From positions 1 to 64,000 of the forward strand of contig JAGCPB010000084.1 in NCBI GenBank assembly GCA_017642425.1: a DNA stretch of 64,000 nt, read 5' to 3'. The number at the start of each line of letters is the position of its first letter. Position 1 is the first letter of the stretch. A program made the translations under genes and the position numbers. The notes beneath the pieces are model-generated. The model was not told where the DNA came from. It saw nothing but the letters and a program-made list of their open reading frames with translations, and made no database searches. Shown piece after piece: positions 51,716 through 61,153 of this stretch. The stretch is from Bacteroidaceae bacterium. GTDB lineage: Bacteria > Bacteroidota > Bacteroidia > Bacteroidales > Bacteroidaceae.

Positions 51716-54700
51716 CTGCTTTCCTTATATATATTATGAAGGTGGCCGTCCTGTCGGCTGTTTTCATAGTCCTTTACCACCTACTGCTGCGGCAAGATAC
51801 TTTCCACAGGGTGAACAGGATTATTCTGGTTTCATCGCTGGTGCTTTCCTATATCCTGCCGTTCGTGGTCATAACCGTACACAAAGATGGAGTTCCTGTC
51901 AGAAGAACCGGGATTGTGAATGAAAGACCCGTTCAAGAGCAGGCCACCCTGCCTTACCAGCCGGTCATCACCAGCGGAAGCGTATATTCATCGGCCCCAA
52001 TGGATGAGACGGCTCAATCAGACCACAGGCAGAACCTTACGCAGGTGATTGAGGTTACCGGTCAGGACTATAACCCTGAACCAGCGGTTGCCCCGCGTAA
52101 AACCATACGGATTGATTGGCTGAAAGTACTGAGCGTAGTATATTTACTTGGGCTACTGATTGTGCTGGTGTATCGTATCCTAAGCACCACTAAAGTTATC
52201 AGAATAATACGGAAATCCTGTGTGGTTGAAAAGAACAGTGATTTCACGCTTGTTCAGACCAGACAGTCAGTACATCCTTTCAGCTGGATGAGATACATAG
52301 TATTGCCGCGGGAGGGTAAAGCCTCCGGACAGACTCCTATCCTGGAACATGAGAAGGCGCATCTGGCGCATCATCACTCACAGGAACTGCTCTGGACCGA
52401 CATACTCTCCGCCCTGCAGTGGTTCAACCCTGCTATGCTGCTTTTCCGCCGGGACCTCTACTCCATACATGAATTCCAGGCCGATGCCGACGTGCTCCAA
52501 AAGGGGGTTGACCGCAAGCAGTATCAGTACCTGATGCTGGACTGCGCTACCGACAAGACGGAATTCAGAGCCGTCAATACATTCAGAAAAAGTACCTTAG
52601 AAGGAAGAATAGATATGATCAACAAGAAAAAATCCGCAGGAACAAGCCTTTTGAAACTTGCCTACATTCCGGTCCTATTGCTGTTTGCAATGAACGTGTT
52701 TGCCGAGAGAGTTTATGACAATGACCTTAAAGAGGTCCTTGAAGTTGACAACTATGTCCGTATTGACGGCCTTTGGTACAAGTTCAAAGGCAATCAGGTG
52801 CGTGTGGTAAGCCGCAAGACAAGACATGAGTATCCGTCTGATATAGTGATTCCTGACACCATCATCTACAAGAATGTAAAGTATCCTGTCACCTCTATCG
52901 GACCCAGGGCATTCCAATATGATGAGAATATCAAGTCTGTGACCATTCCATCCACGGTCAGGGAGATTGAGGAAGGTTCTTTCTACAATTGTACAGGACT
53001 TGAAAGGATTATAATCCCTTCATCTGTCAGAAGTATCGGTGAAAGTGCTTTTACAGGGTGCAGCAATCTGAGGTCAATATCCATTCCGGCCTCTGTAAGA
53101 CAGATAGGATACGCGGCATTTGCGGGTACTGGACTTGAATCCATAACCGTTCAGGAAGGAAACCCGTACTATGACAGCCGTCTTGGCTGCAACGCCATTA
53201 TTGAAACAGGATCCAACACTCTGCTTTACGGATCCTCCAAAACAGTAATACCGCCTACAGTTACAGCCATAGGCGAATCGGCTTTTGCAGGAAACACCAG
53301 GCTGAAAACAATTGGAATTCCAGCCAGTGTCACCACTATAGGAAACCGTGCATTCGCGGGATGCACTTCTCTACAGTCAATCGTTATTCCTGGTACGGTA
53401 CAGAAGCTTGATTACGGCTGCTTTCAGAACACAGGCATAAAAAGCCTCACTATAAATGGTAATATAGAATTGTCATCTTATGCGTTCAATGGATGCGACT
53501 CACTGGAAACGGTTATTTACGGTCCGGGAGCAACATCTGTAGATATACCTCACAGATGTCCCAATCTGAGACACCTGTTCATCCCGGCAACCGTCACACA
53601 AATACAGAATAATCAGAATAGCTATCAACTGAATCTGGAATCAATCATAGTTGAGAATGGCAATCCTGTATATGACAGTCGTGAGGGTTGCAATGCCATT
53701 ATTGAGACAGCCACAGACAGGCTGATTCTGGGCTGCAGCAATACTGTCATCCCCAACACTGTCAGGTCCATATCGAATTACGCTTTCACCGGCGGTCATC
53801 TCAAGGAACTGTATATTCCGGCCTCGGTCAGAGACATAGGCACATACATATTTCAGAATCCGTTTGATGCCCGATCTGTTGACGCTCCAAATTACATCAG
53901 GGACCTCAGCAGTATTGTCGTTGACCCTGCCAATCCGGTCTATGACAGCCGTGAGGGTTGTAATGCCATAATATGGAAGGCCACCAACCTTTTGCTGATT
54001 GCATGCAAGTCAACCACCATTCCTGAATCTGTCAGGTCTATTGCCGAAAACGCATTCATGAAACAGGACGGCCTGACGGAGCTCACAATCCCCGATGGTG
54101 TGACTACAATAATGACAGGTGCATTCTCATACTGCACCAATCTGGAGAAGATAACAATAGGTGCAGGCCTTAAAGAGTTTTCTCCCAATGCTTTCAGCAA
54201 CTGCCCCAATATATTGGAAATAAAGGTCAGTCCGTCCAACAGGACTTATGACAGCCGCAATGACTGCAATGCCGTTATCGAGACTGCAACCGGAAAACTG
54301 GTAATGGGAAGTGCCAACACCGTAATACCTGACGGCGTGACCACAATAGGGCAGAACGCTTTCATGTCAAACCAAAAGATCACATCGATAAAACTTCCTC
54401 CATCGGTAAAAACTATCGAAGACTATGCTTTTTACAATTGCACCAATCTTGAAGAGATAAACCTGGACAACATAATAAGGAAAGGAGACAGGGCGCTTGA
54501 CGGGACTCTATCCTACAGATTCACTTATGCTGACAGCATAAACGGATTCATGCATTTCCAGCTGCGCGGAAAGGAGGCCATTCTTTACCATGTATGGGAT
54601 AACGCCCCTGCAAAAGTCACCATACCACAATCATTCGATTACAACGGAAAGACATATACCGTAACCGAGATAGCCGGCGATGCTTTCTTGTCAAATACCG

Positions 54701-56271
54701 CTATAGAGTCAGTCTCCATACCGGGCACCGTGAGGATAATTGGAGAAGCTGCTTTTTCAGAATGTTCGGGACTCAAGAGAGTTATACTTCACAATGGCCT
54801 GACTACAATCCAGGATAACGCTTTTGCATACTGCAGCAGTCTTGAAAGCATAGAACTGCCTGCAACACTTGAGCATATAGGTAGAGCCGCTTTTACCAGG
54901 AGCGGTCTCAAATCACTTGTTATTCCGGCCTCTGTGACCTCTTTGGGACGGAATATAACTCTTGACTGCAGGAATCTCAAATCGATTTCCGTAAATCCCG
55001 CCAACAAGGTGTTTGACAGCCGCAAGAACTGCAACGCCATAATCAAGACTGATATCAACCTGCTCCTGGAGGGCTGCCGCAGCACAAGGACACCCAAGGA
55101 TATTGTTGCTATAGGACCCTACGCATTTGCAGGCGCTTCCGGACTCAAAAGGATAGATATTCCGGCATCGGTACAATACATCTTTGACCGGGCATTTGCT
55201 TTCTGCCCATTGGAGAAGATTGAGATTCCGGCATCGGTATCGCTCATGCATGACAATCCTTTCTTCGGTTGCGGGAATATCCGCTCCATCACTGTCAAAA
55301 ACGGCAACCCCAGTTATTCCAGCCCATCCGGCTGCAATGCCATAATATCAAACGGAAATGACATCAGGGTTATACGCTATCCCGAAGTCAAGGTTATACT
55401 GGATTATATCAAAGAAGGACAATACATGAGCCGGAGACCGGGTACGCTTATACAGGGATGCCGCAATACAGTGATTCCTGCATCATGCACAATCATCGGT
55501 AACCAATCATTTGCGTACTGTGAAGGGCTTGAAAGGATTGACATACCTGAAGGCGTGGTTACCGTAGAACATAATGCTTTTGAACAATGTCCGGACCTGA
55601 AAGAGTTGCATCTCTCCGCTACCGTGACAGATTTCAACAAATCCGATTATTGTCCTGAACTGTCAATAATCACCGTTGACCGGGCAAATTCTGTATATGA
55701 CAGCCGTGACAACTGCAATGCCATAATTGAAACTGAACATGACAATCTGATATTAGGCTGCAGGAATACCGTCATACCTTCAACGGTCAAGTATATTGAC
55801 GGTAATGCCTTTGCCCACGTACGCGGATTAAAGTCAATTGTCATTCCGGATTCTGTAGAGAGATTAGGTTATCAGTCATTCAGGGATTGCTCAGACCTGG
55901 AATCCGTATTCATTTCAAGTTCTGTAAGATACTTGTCTTCATCATACTGGGCTGAAGACAGAGATGAGAGTAATGTTATCCCCCAGCAACCGTTCTATTA
56001 CTGTCCCAAACTGACACGCATTACCGTTGACAGTGAAAATCCCTTTTTTGACAGCCGTGATAATTGCAATGCCATAATTGAGACATCAACCAGAAACCTT
56101 AGAGTGGGCTGTAGCGGCACCATTGAACCCGAAAGCATGTCATCAGTCAGGCCTGACGCTTATCAGACCCTGGAAAATGACATCTACGAAACAGATTACC
56201 TCAGCACCTCCTGGATTTTTTCTGACGGACGAATGGACCACACCTACTATGCCAAAGACTACGATGATTAA
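51712..56271 (+). CDS. M56 (BlaR1-type) membrane peptidase fused to BspA-like LRR domain
   Basis: The 1519-residue protein starts with a BlaR1/MecR1-like M56 module. Membrane segments lie near residues 5-24, 37-57, 134-153 and 312-330, and the zinc motif is HEKAH (213-217). After the last helix come about 1,150 residues of LRR_5/BspA-like repeats such as NAFAGCTSLQSIVIPGTV. The sensor domain normally found at this position (penicillin-binding in BlaR1) is replaced by the repeats. They include eight copies of a YDSR-xx-CNAII unit. The LRR part should face the periplasm and may bind a ligand. The last 40 residues are not repeat-like. Confidence 0.88.
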   Translation: MTAFLIYIMKVAVLSAVFIVLYHLLLRQDTFHRVNRIILVSSLVLSYILPFVVITVHKDGVPVRRTGIVNERPVQEQATLPYQPVITSGSVYSSAPMDETAQSDHRQNLTQVIEVTGQDYNPEPAVAPRKTIRIDWLKVLSVVYLLGLLIVLVYRILSTTKVIRIIRKSCVVEKNSDFTLVQTRQSVHPFSWMRYIVLPREGKASGQTPILEHEKAHLAHHHSQELLWTDILSALQWFNPAMLLFRRDLYSIHEFQADADVLQKGVDRKQYQYLMLDCATDKTEFRAVNTFRKSTLEGRIDMINKKKSAGTSLLKLAYIPVLLLFAMNVFAERVYDNDLKEVLEVDNYVRIDGLWYKFKGNQVRVVSRKTRHEYPSDIVIPDTIIYKNVKYPVTSIGPRAFQYDENIKSVTIPSTVREIEEGSFYNCTGLERIIIPSSVRSIGESAFTGCSNLRSISIPASVRQIGYAAFAGTGLESITVQEGNPYYDSRLGCNAIIETGSNTLLYGSSKTVIPPTVTAIGESAFAGNTRLKTIGIPASVTTIGNRAFAGCTSLQSIVIPGTVQKLDYGCFQNTGIKSLTINGNIELSSYAFNGCDSLETVIYGPGATSVDIPHRCPNLRHLFIPATVTQIQNNQNSYQLNLESIIVENGNPVYDSREGCNAIIETATDRLILGCSNTVIPNTVRSISNYAFTGGHLKELYIPASVRDIGTYIFQNPFDARSVDAPNYIRDLSSIVVDPANPVYDSREGCNAIIWKATNLLLIACKSTTIPESVRSIAENAFMKQDGLTELTIPDGVTTIMTGAFSYCTNLEKITIGAGLKEFSPNAFSNCPNILEIKVSPSNRTYDSRNDCNAVIETATGKLVMGSANTVIPDGVTTIGQNAFMSNQKITSIKLPPSVKTIEDYAFYNCTNLEEINLDNIIRKGDRALDGTLSYRFTYADSINGFMHFQLRGKEAILYHVWDNAPAKVTIPQSFDYNGKTYTVTEIAGDAFLSNTAIESVSIPGTVRIIGEAAFSECSGLKRVILHNGLTTIQDNAFAYCSSLESIELPATLEHIGRAAFTRSGLKSLVIPASVTSLGRNITLDCRNLKSISVNPANKVFDSRKNCNAIIKTDINLLLEGCRSTRTPKDIVAIGPYAFAGASGLKRIDIPASVQYIFDRAFAFCPLEKIEIPASVSLMHDNPFFGCGNIRSITVKNGNPSYSSPSGCNAIISNGNDIRVIRYPEVKVILDYIKEGQYMSRRPGTLIQGCRNTVIPASCTIIGNQSFAYCEGLERIDIPEGVVTVEHNAFEQCPDLKELHLSATVTDFNKSDYCPELSIITVDRANSVYDSRDNCNAIIETEHDNLILGCRNTVIPSTVKYIDGNAFAHVRGLKSIVIPDSVERLGYQSFRDCSDLESVFISSSVRYLSSSYWAEDRDESNVIPQQPFYYCPKLTRITVDSENPFFDSRDNCNAIIETSTRNLRVGCSGTIEPESMSSVRPDAYQTLENDIYETDYLSTSWIFSDGRMDHTYYAKDYDD
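53160..56080 (+). repeat. internal repeats encoding YDSRxxCNAII units
   Basis: Seven near-canonical units, plus one degenerate copy near 55310, recur in the M56-LRR gene. They start at about 53169, 53680, 53941, 54246, 55012, 55698 and 56048. Several share the DNA string TATGACAGCCGTGAGGG. The spacing is irregular (about 250-760 bp), so the array is built from repeated blocks of variable length, as is common in BspA-like proteins. Confidence 0.8.
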
Positions 56272-56320
56272 GTTACCCAAAAAGTACAATCCTCAATTTT
56301 CAATTTTCAATTTATATTAG

Positions 56321-56328
56321 TACCTTTG
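56321..56328 (+). promoter_or_regulatory. metK -7 box
   Basis: TACCTTTG fits TAnnTTTG. Transcription from here gives a leader of about 150 bases that contains the riboswitch-like structure. Just upstream is a repeated TCAATTT tract (56293-56313). Confidence 0.65.
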
Positions 56329-56337
56329 CAGCGGACA

Positions 56338-56405
56338 ATGTGGAAAGATTTGCGGAACTGATGGTTCCGGACAGCTTGCAACCACACAAAAAAATGCTAA
56401 AAGTC
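56338..56405 (+). promoter_or_regulatory. SAM-II-like riboswitch aptamer of metK
   Basis: P1 is TGTGG (56339-56343) with CCACA (56382-56386). The loop carries GATTTG and CTTGCAA, followed by an A-rich linker and TGCTAAAAG (56395-56403). This is the SAM-II pattern of GAUUU..., CUUGCA and UGCUAAA. Unlike the compact form, a hairpin CGGAAC-TGATG-GTTCCG (56353-56369) is inserted in the first loop. Placement before metK fits feedback by S-adenosylmethionine. The assignment is by motif recall, not by covariance model. Confidence 0.7.
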
Positions 56406-56482
56406 AATCTTTTAACACGCTTTGAATGAGTACCGTTGCGGTCCCATTGTCCACAAGACTTTGGGACTTTTATTTTTGATAT
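56406..56482 (+). promoter_or_regulatory. metK leader, likely expression platform
   Basis: The leader between aptamer and ATG can pair with it. CATTGTCC (about 56445-56452) complements GGACAATG (56333-56340). GACTTT (56457-56462) and GACTTTT (56465-56471) complement AAAAGTC at the 3' end of the aptamer (56399-56405). These exclusive pairings could couple SAM binding to translation start. TATTTTTG at 56471-56478 is too close to the ATG to be the main promoter. Confidence 0.45.
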
Positions 56483-57775
56483 ATGTCATACCTATTCACA
56501 TCCGAATCGGTGTCCGAGGGACACCCTGACAAGGTAGCGGATCAGATATCCGATGCCGTCGTTGACGAACTTCTGGCCTTTGACCCCGACTCAAAGGTAG
56601 CATGTGAGACCCTTGTCACCACCGGACAGGTGGTGCTGGCAGGTGAGGTCAAATCCCGCGCATATGTAGATTTGCAGGATATTGCCCGCCAAGTGATTAA
56701 CCGTATAGGCTATACCCGCTCCGAGTACAAGTTTGACGGAGACTCATGCGGTGTATTCAGTGCCATACATGAGCAGAGCGCCGATATCAACCGAGGCGTG
56801 GAGCGCGAGGACCCCGAAAACCAGGGCGCCGGCGACCAGGGCATGATGTTCGGTTACGCCACAAATGAGACTGAGGAGTATATGCCTGTATCATTGGCCC
56901 TTTCACACCGCATACTGCGTGTATTGGCCGACATACGCCGCGAGGGCAAGGTCATGACCTATCTGCGCCCCGACTCCAAGAGCCAGGTGACTGTTGAGTA
57001 CAATGATAACGGCAAGCCCGTACGTATAGATACAATCGTGGTTTCAACCCAGCACGATGATTTCATCGCACCTGAGAACGCAACCGTTCAGGCCCAATTG
57101 GAGGCCGACCGCAAGATGCTTGCCCAAATTGAGGCCGATGTCAAGAACATACTGATACCCCGCGTAATCAGCACCATTACATCGGACAAGGTTAAGGCAC
57201 TGTTTAATGACAACATAAAATACTTTGTGAATCCCACCGGAAAATTCGTGATTGGGGGCCCTCATGGAGATTCTGGTCTGACCGGCCGCAAGATTATTGT
57301 CGATACCTACGGCGGCAAGGGAGCCCACGGCGGCGGCGCATTCAGCGGCAAGGACCCCAGCAAGGTGGACCGCAGTGCCGCATACGCAACACGTCACATA
57401 GCCAAGAACCTGGTTGCCGCAGGTGTGGCCGATGAGGTGCTGGTGCAGGTATCATACGCCATCGGCGTGGCCAAGCCCATCAACATATTTGTAAACACCT
57501 ACGGCACCAGCCACGTCAGACTGACCGATGCACAGATTGCCGATAAGGTGAATGAGATTTTCGATATGCGCCCCAAGGCCATTGAGAACCGTCTCAAGCT
57601 GCGCAACCCCATCTACAGCGAGACCGCTGCATACGGACACATGGGACGTGAGCCGCAGACCGTGACCAAGGTCTTCACGTCACACTACCTTCCGGCCAAA
57701 ACCATAGAGGTAGAGCTCTTTACATGGGAAAAACTTGACTACGTAGACAAGATCAAGCAAGCATTCAAACTCTGA
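56483..57775 (+). CDS. metK: S-adenosylmethionine synthase
   Basis: MetK makes SAM from methionine and ATP. The 430-residue protein has [32 protein letters not shown] and [19 protein letters not shown], the hallmark MetK motifs. It is some 45 residues longer than the E. coli enzyme, mainly by an insertion around residues 195-225 ([20 protein letters not shown]), which is common in Bacteroidota. Preceded by a SAM-II-like leader and followed by a palindromic terminator. Confidence 0.97.
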   Translation: MSYLFTSESVSEGHPDKVADQISDAVVDELLAFDPDSKVACETLVTTGQVVLAGEVKSRAYVDLQDIARQVINRIGYTRSEYKFDGDSCGVFSAIHEQSADINRGVEREDPENQGAGDQGMMFGYATNETEEYMPVSLALSHRILRVLADIRREGKVMTYLRPDSKSQVTVEYNDNGKPVRIDTIVVSTQHDDFIAPENATVQAQLEADRKMLAQIEADVKNILIPRVISTITSDKVKALFNDNIKYFVNPTGKFVIGGPHGDSGLTGRKIIVDTYGGKGAHGGGAFSGKDPSKVDRSAAYATRHIAKNLVAAGVADEVLVQVSYAIGVAKPINIFVNTYGTSHVRLTDAQIADKVNEIFDMRPKAIENRLKLRNPIYSETAAYGHMGREPQTVTKVFTSHYLPAKTIEVELFTWEKLDYVDKIKQAFKL

Positions 57776-57782
57776 TAAAAAG

Positions 57783-57810
57783 AGAAAGGCCTGAACGTTC
57801 AGGCCTTTCT
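57783..57810. terminator. bidirectional terminator between metK and the lytic transglycosylase
   Basis: A 28-bp perfect palindrome, with arms 57783-57796 and 57797-57810, contains AAAGGCCTGAAC and its complement and is flanked by A/T runs. It lies between the converging stops of metK and the reverse-strand transglycosylase gene, and touches the latter's stop. Confidence 0.85.
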
Positions 57811-58728
57811 TTATCTCACCCAAGCGGGACTGTGAACCTTGGTTTTTGAAGGATCATAGAACTGCGCCTTTACATCAGGGATGTCGATGTAATAGGTGCG
57901 GTGTGACTTGTCGTTTAGTTTTGATTCCCGCAGCCACAGATTGGCGCGCTTTAAGTCTGCATAAGTTATTCCATGCTGCTCGGCAAAGTCAACCAGATCC
58001 TCTACAGTATCCGTTACCTTTATCTGCTCCTTAATGGGGATATAAGGATACAGGTCCTCGCGCTTGAAACTGAAACCGAACAAAGAAGGGTTCTCAAACA
58101 TCATCTTGACCGCGAGCAGACGGAACATATAGCGAGAGGTCTCATCAACCAGCCACATATCCATGGCATCCTTCTGATGCTGTGCCTCTATGCGACGGTC
58201 CATTCCCTGCTGGCCGCCGTTGTAACTGGCGGCAACCGTCATCCAGTTGCCGTATTTGCTGTAAGCCTCGGCCAGGAAACGGCATGCTGCCTCCGTAGCT
58301 TTATATAAGTTATAACGCTCATCTATATTGGTGTTTACCTCAAGACCGTATGCCCTTCCGGTACTCTGGGTAAACTGCCACAACCCTGCGGCTCCGGCAC
58401 CTGATGCAGCCTGCGGATCCAGGTTGCTTTCAATCACCATCAGGTACTTGAGGTCATCGGGAATTCCCATACGTTTAAGGATAGGCTCTATCTGTGGAAA
58501 GTAGCAGTTAGCCCTCTTTATCATGAGGGTTGACATGTTGTGCGAATATGTAAACGCTATCAGCTCGCGGTCCATACGCTCCCTAAGGTCTGCACGGTCA
58601 AAACGGATGGTTTCACCGGCAAATACCGCGTTTTCCGGAACCGGAGGAGGAAGCTGCTGGACAGTCTGGCTCCTGACAGATAATGACGTTATAACTAAAC
58701 CTAATAAAAGTAGTAATTGCCTTCTCAT
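57811..58728 (-). CDS. lytic murein transglycosylase (GH23, MltD-like)
   Basis: The 305-residue exported protein has a signal sequence (LLLLLGLVITSLSVRS) and an SLT domain at about residues 85-210. The catalytic glutamate lies in VIESNLDPQAASGAGAAGLW, with QFTQSTGRAYGL and ASYNGGQQGMDRR after it. It cleaves peptidoglycan glycosidic bonds to form anhydro-muropeptides. The C-terminal 60 residues have a weak LysM-like look (VEDLVDFAEQHGITYADLKRAN). Divergent from the GH31 operon. Confidence 0.92.
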   Translation of the reverse strand: MRRQLLLLLGLVITSLSVRSQTVQQLPPPVPENAVFAGETIRFDRADLRERMDRELIAFTYSHNMSTLMIKRANCYFPQIEPILKRMGIPDDLKYLMVIESNLDPQAASGAGAAGLWQFTQSTGRAYGLEVNTNIDERYNLYKATEAACRFLAEAYSKYGNWMTVAASYNGGQQGMDRRIEAQHQKDAMDMWLVDETSRYMFRLLAVKMMFENPSLFGFSFKREDLYPYIPIKEQIKVTDTVEDLVDFAEQHGITYADLKRANLWLRESKLNDKSHRTYYIDIPDVKAQFYDPSKTKVHSPAWVR

Positions 58729-58751
58729 AAATCATTGACTTAATGTGGCGG

Positions 58752-58759
58752 CAAAAATA
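58752..58759 (-). promoter_or_regulatory. -7 box of the lytic transglycosylase gene
   Basis: Minus-strand TATTTTTG fits TAnnTTTG and lies 23 bases before the ATG. Confidence 0.55.
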
Positions 58760-58804
58760 GAGTGTTTTCTTGAAATAACACTCGTTAAAAAGGATTAGTT
58801 TAAC

Positions 58805-58812
58805 TATCTTTG
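58805..58812 (+). promoter_or_regulatory. -7 box of the GH31 operon
   Basis: TATCTTTG is a full consensus -7 box, 34 bases before the first GH31 ATG. No -33 TTG is seen at standard spacing. Confidence 0.6.
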
Positions 58813-58846
58813 TAGCTCTAACCAATTAAATCAGCCTTCAATCATT

Positions 58847-61153
58847 ATGAAAAAGTATTGCTATCTGTTATTTCTGGCAGTTTTGTCCTTATCCGCTTGC
58901 CAGAAGGCAACAGTGAAAATTGACGATTACAAGGTATTAATCGGCATGTCCGACGGAACCCTTTACATAACACCAATGGCCGATGACGCCATCCGCGTAC
59001 AGTACATTCCCGATGGAATAGAACTGCCGCAGCTTGAAAACCTTATTTATACAGAAAACCCTGCTCATCAATCAATAAGTTGCTCGCAGAATCTGAGAGG
59101 CCTGGTATATGTCAGCAGCACCGAAGGCAATCTCCGGGCGGTTGTCAACACCCGTAACGGAAAGATAAAATTCAAGGATTCACAGGGTAACGTCATACTG
59201 TCCGAATCAGCCCGTTCACGCTCTGTCGTAGTAGGCAAAACCGGTGATTTTAACTCTCTTGCCGTGAGCCAGTCATTTGTTACCGCCCCCGATGAGTTTC
59301 TCTTTGGAACCGGCCAGTTCCAGGACGGCTATCTGAACATACGCGGACTGACCCGTCGCCTTACCCAGGTCAACACTCAGATATCAATCCCCATGATAAT
59401 ATCCAACAAAGGTTACGGAATCCTGTGGAACAACTACGGACTGACTGATTACAACCCCTCGGACTTTACGGTTGAGTTGCAGCAGGGCGAATCGGACGGT
59501 ACGGCTGTGACAGTAAATGCCACCGGTACTGCCGGTAACGTGAGGGAACGCCGCGTATTCAACGATTTCAGCGGTGAAATCGAGGTAAAGGAAAGCGGCG
59601 ACTACTCAATACTGCTGGACGTAGGCCAGTCGATGGCCCGCAAGCATCTGCTCTCAATTGACGGCGACACCATAATCAACGCCAACAACACCTGGCTGCC
59701 GCCCACATCATCGGCCATAACCCATCTGGACAAGGGTACACATAAGGTGTTTGTAAGCGGATCACGCGGTGACAAACCGTCGGTTGGCGTACGCAAGGTT
59801 ACTGATGTCACCACATTCAGCTCGCCCGTAGCCGTGGCGCTTGACTACACAGTATTTGCCGGCACTGCCGATGAGATTGTAAGTTCATACCGCAACCTGA
59901 CCGGTAAGGTTCCCGCCATGCCGGACTGGGCTTTCGGTTACATTCACTGCCGCGAGCGCTATGACAGCCAGAGAGAGTTGCTGGAAAACGCCCACCGCCT
60001 TAAGGATGAGGGCTACCACACCAGCGTTATTGTACAGGACTGGCAGTGGTGGGGCAAGTACGGCTGGAACGCCATGCAGTTTGACGAGGGCAAGTACCCC
60101 GATCCCAAGGCTATGACCGACGAACTGCACGCCATGGACATGAAACTTATGCTCTCCGTATGGTCCAAGATAGACAAGAACAGTGAGGTGGGCCGTCAGA
60201 TGAACGCCGCCGGCTATTACATCAAGGGTACTGACTGGATAGACTTCTTCAATCCCGATGCAGCCGCAGCCTACTGGAAGAACTTCAGCGAGCGTTTACT
60301 CCCCACAGGTATAGACGCCTGGTGGCAGGATGCTACCGAGCCTGAGAACGATGACCTGAAGGGCCGTATGGTGGCTGGAGGCAAGATTCCGGGAGAGTTC
60401 TACCGCAACGCCTACCCCAACATGGTCAACCATACCGTTTATAACGGACTTATAAAGGACCAGCCTGACCGCGATCCGATGATACTTACCCGCAGCGGAT
60501 TTACAGGAATACAGCGTTACGGTGCCATCAACTGGTCAGGTGACGTAGGCAATGATTGGGAGACACTGCGCCGTCAGATAGCAGGCGGTCTGAACCTGAT
60601 GGCCACAGGCCAGCCCTGGTGGACATACGATGCAGGCGGATTCTTCCGTCCTAACAACCAGTACAATGATGCCGCTTATCAGGAGCGTATGATGCGCTGG
60701 ATTCAGACAGCAGTGTTCCTGCCGTTCATGCGTGTTCACGGTTACATGAGCCGCACTGAGCCCTGGAACTACTCGGCAGAGACACAGGCCAATTTCCACA
60801 AGCAGATAGAACTGCGTGACCGCCTGCAACCCTATATTCTGGATTGCGCCAAGAAGGTAAGTGAGGATAACTACACCATGATGCGTCCGCTGGTATTTGA
60901 CTTCCCGGGTGACACCGAGGCTATGAAACAGCAGACAGAGTTCATGTTCGGACCGTCACTGCTGGTATGCCCCGTAACCGAGCAGGGCATCAAGTCCATG
61001 CGCGTATATCTGCCCAAGTATGAGGCAGGCTGGAAACTCTTTGACTCCTCAGACTCCAAGACTTATAAAGGAGGCGGATATGTGGAGGTTCCCGTTACAA
61101 TTGACCGCATTCCGGTATTTGTCAAAGCTGATCATAAAATCAATCTGAAATGA
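58847..61153 (+). CDS. GH31 glycosidase, alpha-xylosidase-like, lipoprotein
   Basis: The 768-residue exported enzyme has a lipobox (LSAC near residue 18). A beta-sandwich N-domain is interrupted by a PA14-type insert (about residues 225-325, with ERRVFNDFSGEIEV and RKHLLSIDGDTII). The GH31 barrel follows. The nucleophile is D495 in AWWQDATEPE and the acid/base is D566 in NWSGDVGNDW. The PA14 insert is typical of xyloglucan-active alpha-xylosidases of Bacteroidota and Cellvibrio. The substrate is still an inference, since no SusC/D genes or other xyloglucan enzymes are in the window. Overlaps the second GH31 gene by 4 bases. Confidence 0.9.
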   Translation: MKKYCYLLFLAVLSLSACQKATVKIDDYKVLIGMSDGTLYITPMADDAIRVQYIPDGIELPQLENLIYTENPAHQSISCSQNLRGLVYVSSTEGNLRAVVNTRNGKIKFKDSQGNVILSESARSRSVVVGKTGDFNSLAVSQSFVTAPDEFLFGTGQFQDGYLNIRGLTRRLTQVNTQISIPMIISNKGYGILWNNYGLTDYNPSDFTVELQQGESDGTAVTVNATGTAGNVRERRVFNDFSGEIEVKESGDYSILLDVGQSMARKHLLSIDGDTIINANNTWLPPTSSAITHLDKGTHKVFVSGSRGDKPSVGVRKVTDVTTFSSPVAVALDYTVFAGTADEIVSSYRNLTGKVPAMPDWAFGYIHCRERYDSQRELLENAHRLKDEGYHTSVIVQDWQWWGKYGWNAMQFDEGKYPDPKAMTDELHAMDMKLMLSVWSKIDKNSEVGRQMNAAGYYIKGTDWIDFFNPDAAAAYWKNFSERLLPTGIDAWWQDATEPENDDLKGRMVAGGKIPGEFYRNAYPNMVNHTVYNGLIKDQPDRDPMILTRSGFTGIQRYGAINWSGDVGNDWETLRRQIAGGLNLMATGQPWWTYDAGGFFRPNNQYNDAAYQERMMRWIQTAVFLPFMRVHGYMSRTEPWNYSAETQANFHKQIELRDRLQPYILDCAKKVSEDNYTMMRPLVFDFPGDTEAMKQQTEFMFGPSLLVCPVTEQGIKSMRVYLPKYEAGWKLFDSSDSKTYKGGGYVEVPVTIDRIPVFVKADHKINLK

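Noticed and set aside
53160..56080. CRISPR-like spacing of repeats in the LRR gene
   Set aside because: The repeats are coding, in frame, irregularly spaced and diverged, as in BspA-like proteins.
56331..56471. metK leader as 6S RNA
   Set aside because: Outer pairing and length are suggestive, but the SAM-II sequence pattern and position before metK explain it better.
56471..56478. TATTTTTG as the metK promoter
   Set aside because: It ends 4 bases before the ATG, which would leave almost no leader. TACCTTTG at 56321 is better placed.
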